In this document: positions 1-13,389 of the stretch, piece after piece
Layout: each line of letters starts with the position of its first letter
How positions within the stretch are numbered: position 1 is the first letter of the stretch
DNA from: Polytrichum commune
Lineage: Eukaryota; Streptophyta; Polytrichopsida; Polytrichales; Polytrichaceae
Direction: 5' to 3'
Length of the DNA stretch: 64,000 nucleotides
NCBI GenBank assembly: GCA_950295325.1
Contig: OX485803.1
Coordinates: 1,240,001-1,304,000, forward strand
Made by a program: the position numbers and the translations under genes
The notes under the pieces: model-generated
Told to the model about the DNA's origin: nothing
What the model saw: the letters and a program-made list of their open reading frames with translations, nothing else
The model's database searches: none

Positions 1-60
1 TGACACATATCAAATCATATCGTACCATATCACATCATATCATATATGACATATGTGTTG
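1..60. repeat. Imperfect CATAT/ATCAT simple repeat at window edge
   Basis: Alternating catat, atcat and accat words with no coding content. The repeat probably continues to the left of the window. The rest of 60-1560 shows nothing beyond short open frames. Confidence 0.6.
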
Positions 61-928
61 GATTCATTTTCGTAATACGGACTTTTTGGTTGAACCTCGA
101 TTCCATGGGAATAAGTGAATCAACGGGGCAAATAAACGAGTTGTTGTCCTCAAACATGAGAGAAGGGTAAATGTTTGTGACACATACCATAGGGAAGGTG
201 AAAACGTAGAGAGACATTGCATATCTTGATTCCCTCTACTTAAACCCTAATTCACTCCTCGTTCGGGGTAAGAGGAGGCCCCATTCTAGTCTTGTGAGAC
301 ACCATTGACATGAATTAATGACAAACATGAGAGGGGCAAGTTTTTCTTGGTAGGTGTCGTGTACCGAAAACCCTGATAGAGAGAGAAAAAGTGATGGAGA
401 GCCTAGTAAGTTACACGTTGAGGGAGAGGGTCAACAAGGACAAAAACACATGCTCAAAGGGACATGATCCCAACCACTTGAGCCAAAAAGTATGATTGTT
501 TATGCTTAGAACCAATTTCATCCCTCATTCACGACAAGAGACCCCAATTTAATTTAGCAAGGCCCAGTTAAAATGAACTAACCACAAACTTGGGAGGGAC
601 AAGTTTTTACTTGGTGGTTGTTGTGAACCAAAGGGAGAGATAAAGAGGGATCAAAAACCCTAGTAAGAAGTTCCAAGACAGGACGATGGGCTCAGAGGAC
701 ATGATCCCAGGCCATTTCGGCAAAGGAGGGTTTTTCATCTTTCAACATGGATGAAAGAGGGATGAAAGGTTACCAGAATCTGTCCAAAAAATATCTGGGT
801 ACGGGCGAATTAGAAAGTGTGCAAAAGGAAGCGGAGGGGCAGGGGGTTTGGGGGAATTGCATGCCTTGGGGGCTCGACAAGTGTCGGCCACCCTGGACAT
901 TCCCTGATATCTGATTGGGGGGGGGGTT

Positions 929-958
929 CTAGGGTTTAGGGCTAGGGCTAGGGCTAGG
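929..958 (+). repeat. Short telomere-like tract (AGGGTTT / AGGGCT)
   Basis: One plant telomere-type unit (tagggttt) followed by three agggct units, just after a run of G at 917-926. Too short to be a telomere; an interstitial microsatellite. Confidence 0.6.
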
Positions 959-1569
959 CATTGCCGGGCCATGGCCATGGCCACCTTATCTCCTAGTTGT
1001 GCGATCAAACCAAACCAAAATGAGTGGCCCCATGTGTGGGTTTCGGGTCAACTGAGTTGGCAAGCTGCCAGCAAGCCCGCTTTGACCCTTCAAACCCCAT
1101 GCATATGTGCATACACCATGCATGCATGTCTGTGCCTATGATGAGTCATGCCTAATGGAGTTCATGGGTATAGGTGCTGATGACTATAGCCTGCAACGGC
1201 CCCTCCGCCATGGCTCGTGTTAGTTATAATGGATGGGCCAACTCCCATGCTTGTCCTTAGATTTCCTTGTCTCATGCCACTCCTAGACAAGAATCTACAC
1301 ACCCAACACAATCATTGACACGGGAAACATTTCTGAAATCCTTCAAATTTTGACCATCAGTAGCCACCCTCAACAGTTCAAAATGGGGTTTTATTGGTTT
1401 GAACCTCACACTCTTTGTGAAAGTTGTATTGGTGGATTATTTAAGATTCCAGGTCCTTAATTCAAATGTCCAACACAGTGGGAGTTTTGCGTATTATTTT
1501 GCAGTGATGTAGGACACATTCTCAGTGACATTGTTCAATTGCCTGTGACTCATATGCTTGTAATGAAAC

Positions 1570-3528
1570 CACCAATTTCTCGAGTGCAACCCTGATTCAT
1601 CGCCAAAACCCTCCAAGCGCACCAAGCATTCATGATGAAGTCTGCTTAGCAGCAAAACCTGCGCCAAATTCATTCAGACCTTCAATAAAACTTTTGTTAG
1701 AATTGATGAACTTGGCCAACTTGGATGGCTAGAGCTTAGTCAACACCTTACATGTTGGCTGTGCTGTGGTCGTTTTAACCAGTGTGTGGTTGATTTAACA
1801 ATTCCCTAAATTTAACTCTGTTTACAGGGAGTAGTGCTTTTGACTTGTAGCTTTTGGCATTCTAACATACCACCACTGTAACACAAAAATGTACCTCCAG
1901 TGCAAAAGATGTACATTGAAAGAAGGTTTAAATGGGACACCATGATACATACAGCAAAAGAATGAGGAAAAATAAAGCTCAAACTTGTTCAAATAAAGAT
2001 AACTTTTACTACCTCGTTTCGAAACCCTACCAATATCTAATCTACTCATGCCAGCTCAAAAAAACACTCAAATTTGTGATGAGGTAAGTTAGTCAAAAGA
2101 GCATGCACACAAATGAAATTGCACACCTCACTAGCACAATACCACTTCCTCATAGAGTTCGATATTGGCAAAAGGATGTGAATATATTGAAATGAAAATT
2201 TGCTAGGTCTGAAATAGCAATTTACGTGCTAGAGCCAGATCGAACTGACCATGTGCAAATTTGGCCTGAGGATGAAGAGGGCGACTCCAACAAGGATCAA
2301 AATACCGAGAGCCCCACCAACAACACCCGCTATAATGGGTACCACATCGAGTTTCTTGACTGAACAAACATTCACATGCAAAGAGGATCATGGTGTTTGT
2401 TAAACCCTAGAATAGCCCGAGGACAAATAGTTGTATGTTTTCTACTTAATTTCAGGTTGGCGTGACAACAACAAAATCTCAGGGATTGAAAAGAATGACC
2501 TGTGAGCCAATTTTACATACCTTTTAATTTGCAAATGCAAAGGGAAGAATTGTTGAACTCTTGGCCTTTAGGACAAGGAGGACACCCACCTGTAGAACCC
2601 ACATTCAACTGACCGGCCTTAATTACCGATCATCATAAGATATATATGGTTTGTGGAGAAAAGTGATAATTCTTAAAACCAAACTTCAGTCCATGTGTTT
2701 TCGCTTTCAGAGAAAACATTCATTTTTTCTCTCCCACAAATTGAGCTGCTGGTACTGCAACGGCTTGCAGCAGTTTGTTTTCCTCCTCTCTTTTTTGGCA
2801 AAACAGTTGTCCACGTCCCATCTGCAGTCACATGTGAAGGACCGATGCCATTGTTCATAGCTTGCTCCAATATATTCTCCAATTCTTCTTACTGATCAAA
2901 ATATACATCTATGTACATGAATACTATATCCAATTCAGAAAGTCTCAAAATCTTACGGAGGTTTGGTAACATTGGCAAACTTGGCAGGCTCAAGGAGCGT
3001 CCGCAGCTCCAGGGGACACAGCGCCAGGTTTCGAGATCCTTTCTTGTATGATGCATGTAGCAAGTATGAGCTGGTGGTAGAAAGAAAGAATATTATGCGA
3101 TTGATTATATAGCCGGGTGAAGAGATTATTCTTCTTGAGCCTCCCCAATTCAACTACAAGTCTTATGCGGGGTGATGAACCATGTGGGAAGTGATGCGAC
3201 CATTTGATCAACTACTTCCTCAGCCACTTCGCAACACACCTGAAACTCACTCGAAATATCAAACACTTAGCGCAGGCACAATCTGTTAGTCCTGTCCAGT
3301 ATCACGAAAACAATGTGAAGCTCTCCAAAAACCTTCTCCAGATGCCTGGGACCGTGAATTTGAAACTTACGTGACAATTGCCTCCCCACAATCGCCCTCA
3401 CTTTCCAGACGAGAAGTGAATGGGAGGGAGGGGATCGGAGAAGAGTTTGGCGGCTCGTCCTCTCCATCTCCTCTGCCACATCGAACCGTCACGGATGGAC
3501 GGTCCAGATTAAAGCCGTCATCTTCCAT
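1570..3528 (-). pseudogene. Degenerate receptor-like-kinase-type membrane protein gene
   Basis: Several minus-strand blocks look like exons with usable splice sites. They are: 3528-3371 (ATG start, MEDDGFNLDRPSV to EGDCGEAIVT), 3249-3181 (EFQVCCEVAEEVVDQMVASL), 3070-2957 (LALCPLELRTLLEPAKFANV), roughly 2886-2832 (ELENILEQAMNNGIG, phase unclear), 2608-2521 (GCPPCPKGQEFNNSSLCICK) and 2359-2250. The last contains a convincing single membrane span, VVPIIAGVVGGALGILILVG. Further downstream, 1740-1570 reads like kinase subdomains II-IV: SNKSFIEGLNEFGA, then after a shift of frame near 1660, VLLLSRLHHECLVRLEGF. The shift looks like a 2-nt deletion. A stop codon lies just upstream of the first piece, and no HRD or DFG motif follows towards position 1. 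Cysteine-rich ectodomain plus one span plus kinase piece suggests a receptor-like kinase. I could not name the ectodomain family and saw no signal peptide at this ATG. The upper exons alone might still be expressed. Confidence 0.5.
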
Positions 3529-3654
3529 TGGAGTACACAGGTACACTGTACCATGCGGTCAATTATCACTCAACACCACCACCCATAGGCAATCATAGAA
3601 AGGTGGATGGGTCTTAAATAGTTATTGCTTTTCATTACTCACTCCTCTTTGCAT

Positions 3655-4135
3655 AGGAAACACACAATAATTACGAGATGCTTAGCACATCCAAATGGAG
3701 ACTATAGCCAATTGCCTCATACTTTTTAGAGCTCATATGAATATCTCATTCATCATCATCATAGTGAAGATTACACTCGTACTCATTGAATGCTCATATA
3801 GATTTTCTCAATTCTATTCACTATTGAATCTACAATGATTAGTATCATGTTTCGGGCACACGGTCCACGTCTACTTTACGCATTAGTTGGGCATGGTTAG
3901 CAAATCGAAGCTACCAGTAATTTAAGCACCAAATTAACATAGTAATAGTGAGGACACTTGTACAGTAGTTGAGTGGTCTGTGGTTATTTGTGGATCAACA
4001 AATGAATCCTAGTAAGTGTTGATATTGTGTGAAATATGTTGCACTAAATGCTCAAAATATGCTAACCATTCTAGGTTGCATAGTTGACGTGATTTCAGAG
4101 GGGGGGGGGGGTGGATGACTGTGACCACTTCATGG
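3655..4135 (+). repeat. Dispersed repeat family with a built-in C/G run, copy 1
   Basis: Contains the recurring blocks ttacgagatgcttagca, a 'cctcatactttttagagctc' block, and a clause ending in a 12-base run of G at 4100-4111. The same ordered blocks recur at 4300-4660, 12290-12880, 13390-13520, 14205-14330 and 33275-33605. No protein is encoded. Confidence 0.55.
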
Positions 4136-4299
4136 GCGCGATAATCATCACTCTTGTAATGAATATTACACTCATATGTCAATGGGTGAAGATTAGGATG
4201 TAAATGGCTACAACGTCAATTTGGATTTGCTCATTATCTCACACTAATTGCATGTTTCATATCCTACAATAAGTGTATGCAAAGAGAGACATATTTGTC

Positions 4300-4660
4300 A
4301 AATAACACATGTCTACCTTCAGTCAAGTTCTCCTAGGGGGTAAAACACAGTCTCCACGATCAGGCCCATATGGTCCACAAAATTTCCAGATTGAGAATGT
4401 GATAGCCACTTTCATCATAATTTTGGAGTTCATACGACAATCTAGGACTTATTCATTATCGAAGTGGGAGTTTCTTGTGCTCGTTAAATGGTCACATAGG
4501 TCCCTCCAATCGTGTTCATTATTGAGCCTAGAATTTTGAGCATGCAGTTCATTATGGACTCTTCAACATGTAGTTCACTCTAGGCTTTAGAGCACATGTC
4601 TTTTTGGTGTCCGTTCTTGCAGCCACCTTAGAGTACACCCTAATTTGCTTGAAAGTACAG
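4300..4660 (+). repeat. Dispersed C/G-run repeat family, copy 2
   Basis: Shares 'gtgctcgttaaatggtcaca' and 'attgagcctagaattttgag' with other copies, and the clause 'catgtctttttggtgtccgt' with the copy inside the ATRX gene at 33275-33605. This copy lacks the long homopolymer at the point where others carry one. Confidence 0.55.
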
Positions 4661-5030
4661 TAAACAAACATGTATTCTTGGATTTAGTGTCACTCAATGA
4701 GAATTTCAACTCTCACTAATTTTGAGATTTTGCAAAAATAATACACGTTCCGGGAATGAGTACCACATGCACTCAATGGAATAATCCGTGTAGCCTCCAA
4801 GTTGCACAACACACATTGTGCATTTAATTGAGAATTTTACAGTCTAGGTTGTGACACTGGTGGAAATTTTCAAATTTTTTGGGGTGCGCATGATTAATGT
4901 GTGTGATGAGACTATCCGGTAAGGTAGAGGATACAAATGACAATTCACAATTCAAAACCAAGCTTTCATAATAAGTGTACCGGTGGCACCTTAGAGGATG
5001 TTAGTTCAATAGTGTTTTTTTTTTGGGTGA

Positions 5031-5495
5031 TAGGTAGGTGTGTAACTTTGTACCCAACTTAGAGTCATGCTCTTTACTATCATGCAATCCTTGGGTGATA
5101 AAGTTATATAGCCCATCCACACTTATTGGTGCGGGCCATCAGTGAACGATTCCTACCAGCATTGGTTACATCTAGTGGATCTCACTGGCCAAACCAACTG
5201 TAAAAGTGGCTTCTGCTAGTAGGAACCATTCACTAGTGGCCATCACTAGTGACCATTCACTAGGTAGGTGTGTAACTTTGTACCCAACTTAGAGTAATGC
5301 TCTTTATTATCATGCAATCCTTGGGTGATAAAGTTATAGCCCATCCACACTTATTGGTGCGGGCCATCAGTGAATGATTCCTACCAGCAATGGTTACATC
5401 TAGTGGATCTCATTAGCTAAACCAACTCTAAAAGTGGCCCCTGCTAGTAGGAACCATTCACTAATGGCCCGCATCAGTTTGTGTGGGTGGGCTAT
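5031..5495. repeat. Tandemly duplicated hairpin-type element
   Basis: Two direct copies with a 230-bp period (5031 and 5261), each starting taggtaggtgtgtaacttt. Each copy contains inverted ends: 'agcccatccacacttattgg', and near the right edge 'gtgtgggtgggctat', with matching 'ccattcact' inner arms. A reverse-oriented relative lies at 52905-53013. This fits a non-autonomous inverted-repeat transposon that was later duplicated. Confidence 0.65.
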
Positions 5496-5935
5496 TCTTG
5501 AGCTAAAGGAAAGTTGACTAATATATATAGGTAATCTTGAGTAGGTTTTGGTTGGATTCATATCAATTTGAAACCTACTCTAAAAGGTGTTTTATTTGAT
5601 TTGTTCATGCTAAGATGGAATCTTCTCTTCTTTCAAATCCCAACAAGAACCAACAAAAGTTAAGGTAATTTTAGTCATATTGATTGTGTTCATAGGTTTA
5701 GTAGAAATTTAGCATGAGTCAGAAATTTAGCATGTTTGTTCACTTGACTAATTGATTGAATGGTTTTCTCACCACTCAAATCGTAACTAATCATTTTTCA
5801 TCTATATATATGCTGCATCAAGTCTTCTTTATAGTTGTCACATGTCTACAGACTAAAAAAAATTGATGTCATTAAGTTGATTGCTCAATACTACTGCATG
5901 AAGAAGGGTCTATACTAAAAGTGTTTCCATCTCAC

Positions 5936-6106
5936 AACAGACATAACATTATTCAGGTTCATAACAGTGTTTTGTGAGAGTGACAGTACTCCATGGAATG
6001 TTCCCAAATATTCTCCACATTCAAACTAAATGTGGAGAATATTCCATAAAATACTGTCAGTCCCGTAAAACAGGGTTATAAATTTGAATAATGTTACGGA
6101 TATAAC
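5936..6106. mobile_element. Palindromic MITE-like hairpin element
   Basis: The left arm begins aacagacataacattattca. The right arm ends ttgaataatgttacggata plus taac. Inner arms pair 'tattctccacatt' with 'aatgtggagaata'. Nearly the whole 171 bp can fold back on itself, leaving a tiny loop. No coding content. Typical of a non-autonomous DNA transposon. Confidence 0.7.
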
Positions 6107-9100
6107 AACTATTAGTTATGTTCTTGTTAGACTCCTTCATACCAAAAGATCGTTTGAGCGATACAATCCCAACAACACGGTGCAACATGGAACCCTAATG
6201 ATCCACCTTCTCGGGAATAATGTCATGTAAGACGCCACTGAGTGCAGACCCTTCGAATCTCTAGCTAGCCTTGCAATTATTATGATCACAAAAACTTTGC
6301 CAACAAAGTGGATGGCATTGTATTAGAGGACCCATCGGTTCAATTATAAGGTAATAATATCTCCACCATTACATTAGGCCATTCCACACACTCTGCATCA
6401 GTCTGGCCGTTCTCACTGTCTAGCAGTTCTCATGTATATTATGCGAAATCCTCATGGATCCGCCTTGGAAAGTGGAGTCTTATACACCTCATGTTAGGAA
6501 GCGACAACGTTGCATACACAACGCTTGTGGGTTTATCACCTACGAAATTGTCAAGTAAAGCAAGTTACCCCTTGAGTTTTCAATGTAAATGTGTGTTTGT
6601 ACTTGTTTTTAAGTCACAAATGATTAGATTAAGATTCTAAAGTTTTCGGTGAGTGAAACGGGTCTAGTTAGTCCTATTAAACGTCTAAAGTCCAATATAA
6701 GCTCAGTTGTTGTAGAGTAAGGAATTTAGAGACCTCTAATGCATTTTAGTTATTTGAATGCAGCCTAATGTGGTTTACCACCCAATATGATTCTTTATCT
6801 TTGTCGTCAACGAGCCCTTCCAGCCTCATCCATGTATACAACATCAACCATATTGCCACTGAGCTCTAAAAGATTTTGACACCATTTTATACACTCTCTA
6901 AGACGGTCTTCATTGTTATAATCATTTGGTTCATAAAATACCAACTTGAGGGTAAATCCAGCTAGATTTTGAATGGCTTTTGAAACACAATTGATAGATA
7001 TAGGGTGTGGGAATTGCAAAGCTTCGTTTTGCTGATGATGGAGAGATTATACGGTGATATTTGGAATTGCATCACATCTCTCTACTAACCATTGATGAAC
7101 ACCATGGGCCGTTCCTTTGCAATAAGCTAGGTAGACTCACGATAGAACATCATGTTAATTTATAATTGCTTGAAAAAAATTATGTCTCATTGACGTGTTC
7201 AGTCAAAAACCTCTGTTAAAATATTAATATCTCCTTAAGATTTGAGTATGATTGCTTTAGAGTTAAGAGATCTCAATCTCAAGTGTCTTCACTCTCAATG
7301 CAAGGCTCATTAATCGTGAGAACAATTAGAGATAGCGAACTCTTGGAAGTGTATCAATATCCTAAAGCTCCATCCATATCATACTTAGATAAGTTAGTTT
7401 AATCATTATTATCAATTGTTGATGATAAACGAGCTCTCTGAGGTTTTAGTTGCGTTTCCTGAAGAAGATCAAACTCTTAGTTCACTTTATGATTTCTGTT
7501 AAACATAAACGTCAAATTATTCATATAGATATTTGTGTTAATTCACATAATCAACTCTTGATGTTATTATAAGAGTATGTTAGCTTGCGTAATACCCAAT
7601 CACTTTCTTCATAAGTTATAGTAGTAGTGAATATTATATATTAATGTCTTAGGTAGAAAATGCACGTTCTTGTGTCTTTCTTCTTCTAGCTCAAGTGTTA
7701 CTACTTGAGATATAATTATGATTTTTATAAGCTTATTAAAAATACGCGTGAGAAGTTTAACTTCATTGATATAATCATGAATGCAATACGTCTCATACTT
7801 AATCATATATTATCATAAAAAAATATCATTTATAATATAATAAAAATATTACCGTTGTTATTTTCACAAAGCACGAGCTATAGTTTTGTAATAATCAATT
7901 TCAACACTCTCTTTTGAGCACAGGGAGGTCACTCCCTCTTTAATTGATGCATACACATGCTTAGGACTTATTTATCGGGGGACTATTAACCTTGTAGAAA
8001 AGATTATAAGGTATGGTATTTTTCAAAATAAAGGTAAATGCTTGTATTTTAATACACCCTACTAGTCATTATAAAAATTTGGTGGAATCATTTAAAAATA
8101 CCCTATTTTATTTATACTGCATTTTTTTTTCTTATATTCCAAGAAACCATTTTTTTTTACTTTACCCCCAATTTTTTTTCTCGGAGCCGAACTGTTGTCC
8201 ACTGTTTTCTTAAACCGCATTTTATTTCATACACCCCATATTTTTTTGGTTTTGTAAGCGACATTCTTTTTCATGAAGGACATTTCTCTTCTTACAACCA
8301 TGAATTGTGAAGTTCGGCCACAATGCTAAACTCACATGAACTAAAACAAAACAATAAACCTAAGGCAAAGGCATGCAACTGAAGCATTGTCTTGGACTAT
8401 GAAATAAAGTCAAACAAAGCGCCAAAATTTTCCCTCCCGGCACATGGGTAGAGACCATTAACTCCACATTGGAAATGTTGTTTCAATTATGTTCAAGCAA
8501 GCCAGCATGCGAAGTCATCCATCCAAGCATTTTTACCAAAAAATTGCCTTTTTTCATCCACTAGCACAGACCGTACCCTAGACCCGCTTACCCCTAGTAA
8601 TTGTTTCCACGCTATTTATCATGTACTGACTAGATAAGAGAGGCCATTATATGTGATGATATTTTACATGTAAACATGTTTCATTATTTTAAAACCCCCT
8701 ATATTATATGTACGTTTTTTTGCAAAAATTACCTACAATGAATATATTAGACCTTATTTTTTATCGCACGTTGTTTCTACGATTTTTGCTAGTGACCTCC
8801 CCGTGCTTTTGAGGATTTCAATCATAAGTGTTTCCTAAAAATTAAAAATTAAAATGGATCTTAACATATCAAGTCATGAATGTGAGTTGAGGTTTGATTC
8901 AACATCACTCTATTTCTCAAAGTTTCATTAATTCTCCAAAACCTTGAGCACTTGAATCTCACCCTTTCATTACTCTTTTGAGTTTTTGCTCAAAAGATGC
9001 TACTCCCCCAAATCATTCAAGTATCACAACATCCAACAACTCACAAAGGATTGAGAGAAAAAAACTAACAATTCTTGAGTATAAAAAATTTGTATGTGTA

Positions 9101-10855
9101 TTAAAAATGATGCTTCAAAAGAGGTGAGATACAAAGAAAGCTCAAGTATTGTTTGACACTCTATCTTAAGATAACTTCGTTGCCATAGGAAGAGATATTT
9201 CTCCCAAAAACATCATCCTATATATAGTGTTATACTCTAGACTCAAATCCATACTTTATGTGGTAGCCATTTTCTTTTGCCTAGATATTAACTTATGTAT
9301 GTCATTTCTAGACGAGAGCCTTCTCAAACGGTATTACCGTCAAGCTCTTCAAATGTTCATATTTAAATTTTAACCATATCTACGTAGTGGTTACATATGC
9401 GTGTAGGTGGAAACTTGAGGATTAGCCCAATCCTCAAGACATACAACAATTGAGGTGACAAAAATTGAGATAGTAAAAATTACCTTGTATGATAATTACT
9501 AATCCTAAATTCTCTATACTCTATTATTATGGAGTATTTTATCTTCATAAGTTGTTCTTCAAAATGATGGCATTATTGTTTCTTAATCTTCCTTGTACAT
9601 TTAAGATTTTTCACATTAATACCACTGCCTAACCTATAACAGTGGGTTGTATATTTTATTACCATGCATCTTCCTTCTAATCCGTGGCCTGGTATCTAAT
9701 CATGCTGACGCTTCTCCCCACGTTCTCAATCCCATTCCCATAGTTCCTGCAAGTTCCCGCAAGTTCCTAGTTGGTCCCTCCACCTTAGTGGCTTCACCTT
9801 AATTTGTCAGCTCTCTCCCTTGCTGTGAATGCTTGTTGTTGTTATTGTTTGCTTGTTACTTCGGATTTTGTATGCAATCTTACCTTTACCTTGGTTTAGG
9901 TATCTACAACCATTGAATGGGCTCATCTTGTAAATTGCATAGGAAACACTGCTTCTATGTTTGGGCACTAATTGACCATTTTCTTCAAAAGCTCTAGCTA
10001 TGCTTTGATAGTTTCATAAGGATAACCTCAATGTTTAATTGTGTTAGCATAAGACAAACCCTCATTGAAAATAGAATGTATGATTTGTGAGTGAAGTGCA
10101 TCATCTATGTTGTTATATCTACACAGACGACTAGGCATAGCTACTGAATTGAATTAGTTTAGAAGAAGAAATCATAACCCTAACCGAGCAAAAAACTGAC
10201 TGTAACTCGTAAACGACACCAATTCTAACCTGAATCAACACAAAGCAAGGCAAAGCGAAATGCTTCCAATTACTTGCAATCAAGAAACAAATATAGAAGG
10301 ACAATGAATTGCTCACAACTAAAACCCTAACCAACACAGAGCATACCCTTCAATTGAAATATTGTATGAGGCAATACAAAAGAGAGCAAGTCCAAACAAT
10401 ACAAGTATGCTTCACAGAGTGATGCAATGACAAGGGTAGTAGCGTTTACATCAATAGCACGGAGACAACCTGCAAAAAAGTATCCGAACTTGTGAAGAAA
10501 TGTAGTATGTGTATAAGCTAAATGTGTTCTATGCTATAGCAATATTAGAACCGTGTGAAAAAAAAGAATGTGGAGAATTTGATGCAATTTGATGCAATTT
10601 CACATAAGGTGTAGCAGTAAGAGAACAAAACAATTGTCACTTTTGTTGAGTTGTGCAAAAGAGGCCTTGAGACAAGGAACCATTACAAAACCTCATAAGA
10701 GGAACCCAAGCATGCTAGAGAACTGGATCAACGCACTAGAGAACTAGAGGATTGTATCATTGCTAGAGATTTAGAGAGTTGTATGTGGGCACACATAATC
10801 GCTTCCAAATCAATTTTACTATTAGACCTAGTATGAAGACAATGTCTGGAGGCTC
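6107..10855. other. AT-rich intergenic stretch without recognised genes
   Basis: Only short open frames occur. One minus-strand frame at 6807-7019 (RLRECIKWCQNLLELSGNMV) has coding-like composition but matches nothing I recognise. T-rich runs lie at 8110-8180 and a TTAAAAATTAAAA-type patch near 8845. No gene, RNA gene or clear element is supported. Confidence 0.5.
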
Positions 10856-10859
10856 TCAC

Positions 10860-11125
10860 AAGCATCCTGATGTTGAGAAATGAGGAGGCGAGAAGTTGAG
10901 AATACGAGAACCGCTTGGAAGTTGACAAGATTTATGGAATTGGTTTGGAAGATTCATGAAGTTGCTAGAGGTAGAGGTCCACTACCATGAGATTGAGGTG
11001 TGCCACATGTCAAATCGGTTTTAAAGAATCATGAAATAATTTAGAAGGTTTATGAAATTGGTAGAACACCCCGGTAACATGGGTTGGAAGGTTCATAAAA
11101 AGCTTCGAACCTTCATGACACTGAG
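10860..11125 (+). repeat. Dispersed repeat, copy 1 (shared with 54980-55225)
   Basis: Shares 'tttggaagattcatgaagtt', 'gtgccacatgtcaa', 'aatcatgaaataatttagaa' and 'gaaattggtagaacac' in the same order and orientation with 54980-55225. No coding frame. Probably two copies of one mobile repeat, but no terminal repeats were identified. Confidence 0.6.
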
Positions 11126-11559
11126 TTTGCACTTCCGTGAAGTCATCTTACCAAAGGAGTAACTTGGACCATACAAAGTGATGGTCTTCAATGCTAATTC
11201 CGAATTCATATCTACTAAAAAAAAGTAACCTCCATGCTACACATTATTTCAAGGCGTTTACGTTGAACGAACCAGAGACACGCGTAATGTCTGTATGCAA
11301 TCATATCCTCTCACCCCTTAACTTTCCCAACTCTGTTAGTCCCCTGAAACCCTAGGGCTTTTCCAGGGTTTAAAGCACCCGACCAAGAGCCACACGCCAT
11401 ACTCTACCACAATAGGTTCACCTCCCGGAAACACTCAATAACATCACCACAAAGCCTGATCGTTCAAAGGTGGGCAAATAAAACTAGAAAAGGAACTTGA
11501 AAGCCTAAAAGACAAAAGACCAAAATAAATAAAAATAAAAATGGAACACTTACAATGCG

Positions 11560-12130
11560 GCAATAAAGGAGATAAGCTCTTAAAGTGCTTGGAGCAGGCT
11601 TGCGGGTGCGTCCAAGCAAATCTCTAATGTCCCCATGTTCCGACTGTGCACTAGGCCCATACTAGCCCCCTTCGAGACGTCCACATGGCACTCATGTGAG
11701 CCTCCATGTGGCGGGGCGATGACATCATCCGCCCGGGGCGCGTGCTTTTGTCCCCTCCCCACCCTCCCCACTCGGATGGTGGGCCGTGTGGGGGGGGGGG
11801 GGGTGGGTGTACTTATTACTACGTATCACGGGTCCTCATCACAAATCTAAGAAGAACCATAGTAGGCTCCGGCGGGGCCCAACGTGGGACCCACATATCC
11901 TACTCCGCTCTATTGGAGCCGAGCCACTCTCACGATATTCCGGGAGATATTGGGAATGAAAATGTAGGCCTCCCGCTCGCTCTTCCCCTTGAGGTGAGTG
12001 GGCTACGGGAAGGGTTTGGGGGAGCTTAGGGATCGAAGGGAAAGGGAAGGGATTGAACGACCGTACTTCTTTTGTACTTCTCATTAACTCGCTTCTTGGT
12101 GGCTTTGGTCGTAGCCTAGCCTAGGTTATC
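11560..12130. other. GC-rich intergenic patch with a long G run
   Basis: This patch is clearly richer in G and C than its surroundings, with a 14-base G run near 11791-11804. Open frames exist on both strands because of composition, but none shows a recognisable domain. It could be a decayed retroelement or a lost gene end; I cannot tell. Confidence 0.35.
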
Positions 12131-12289
12131 ATGGTGTCTCCAATTCGAGGGACTCGGACACTTGATCGAGGAGGGGCTCGCGGTTGATAGGCTTCAAGGG
12201 CCGTTAGGTATGATACACCCGGGATAAGGTGAAGTGTGGCGCCTTTTCCCCATTCAACTTAAGCATGGGTTCTTCGAGGATATGATGAT

Positions 12290-12880
12290 AACACGCGATT
12301 AACTTAAGGTAGATGGATCTTCAATGGTAACTTTTTCTTGTTAGACTAGCCCACTTTTCCTAGGATACGAAAACACACGATTAGTACGAGATGGTTAGCA
12401 AATTGAGGTCGTAAGCCACTTTCCTCATGAGCTTCGGAGTCCATATGAGTCTATTTTATTCGTTACCAACATTAAGATTCTCGTGCTCACTAAATGGTCA
12501 TAATGCATGGTGCCCTCCCCTCTCTCCCCCCGATTGTGTTGACTATTGAACCTGGAATGGTTATCATGTTCTGAGCAGTTAATTCAATCTTTTTTGAAGC
12601 ATACGACTTCTTGGAGCCACACCTAACCCACGTATCACTCAAAACTCGGTGTGTGATTAAGATAAGTAACCAAACTAGACACGTCTACCTTAGTACGAGA
12701 TGGTGGTTGGCAAAGATGAATGGAGGTCGTATCCATTTTCCTCGTACTTTTTGGCACTCCTATGATTATCTCGTTCATCGAGATTGTATTTTCTTTGTAA
12801 AATGGTCACATAGGTCCCCCCCCCCCCCCCCACTTCGGATGATGGGCCGTTACAATACAAAATAAGGCAAGTGGGCCTCC
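12290..12880 (+). repeat. Dispersed C/G-run repeat family, two adjacent copies
   Basis: Two successive versions of the same text (from about 12365 and 12690), each with an acgagatggtt-type opening, a 'ctcgt..tttggcactc' middle and an 'aatggtcata' clause. The second carries a 15-base C run near 12817-12832, followed by cttcggatgatgggccgtta. Confidence 0.55.
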
Positions 12881-13389
12881 ATTGGACACCGCTGCTTCAA
12901 TGAGGCAGTTCACTTCCCCAAGAGTGCGATGCTCATTATCCCGTTTAGTAAGCGTGGTACTAATCCCCGAAAACACGCACTACTTTGCCAAATTCCAAAA
13001 TTAATAAGGGTTAGAGTTTTTACTAGTGATACTAAATTCATGAATACGTGCTCGTTCACCATACATTTCAAGAAAATCAATGTGTGTTTTGAGGTGCTTG
13101 AAGCTTGAGGTCGCAACTTTGAGAATCGTTCTCAATGATGCATCAATAACAACACCTTTAAGGTGTTGTAAAATGGTATGGTAGCATTGCTACTCATCAA
13201 AACCTAGCAAAAACAATGGTGAAAACACTTTGAGCTCCTGAAACCCTAGATCTTATGGTGGCAGGACTTTCATAGCGTAGCGTAAAGGAGTTTAGTATCA
13301 CCTTCGCTAATTTCCCACATGCACTGTTAGCCAACACTCACTACATGGGATAATCACTGTAGTAGACACAATCGCTAACTTGAGAGATG

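Noticed and set aside
6807..7019. Minus-strand frame with RLRECIKWCQNLLELSGNMV as a gene
   Set aside because: Composition looks coding-like, but there are no flanking exons, no known motif and no support beyond one 70-codon frame.
11580..12084. Protein gene in the GC-rich patch
   Set aside because: Open frames on both strands come from high GC content; no domain, no coherent splice structure.
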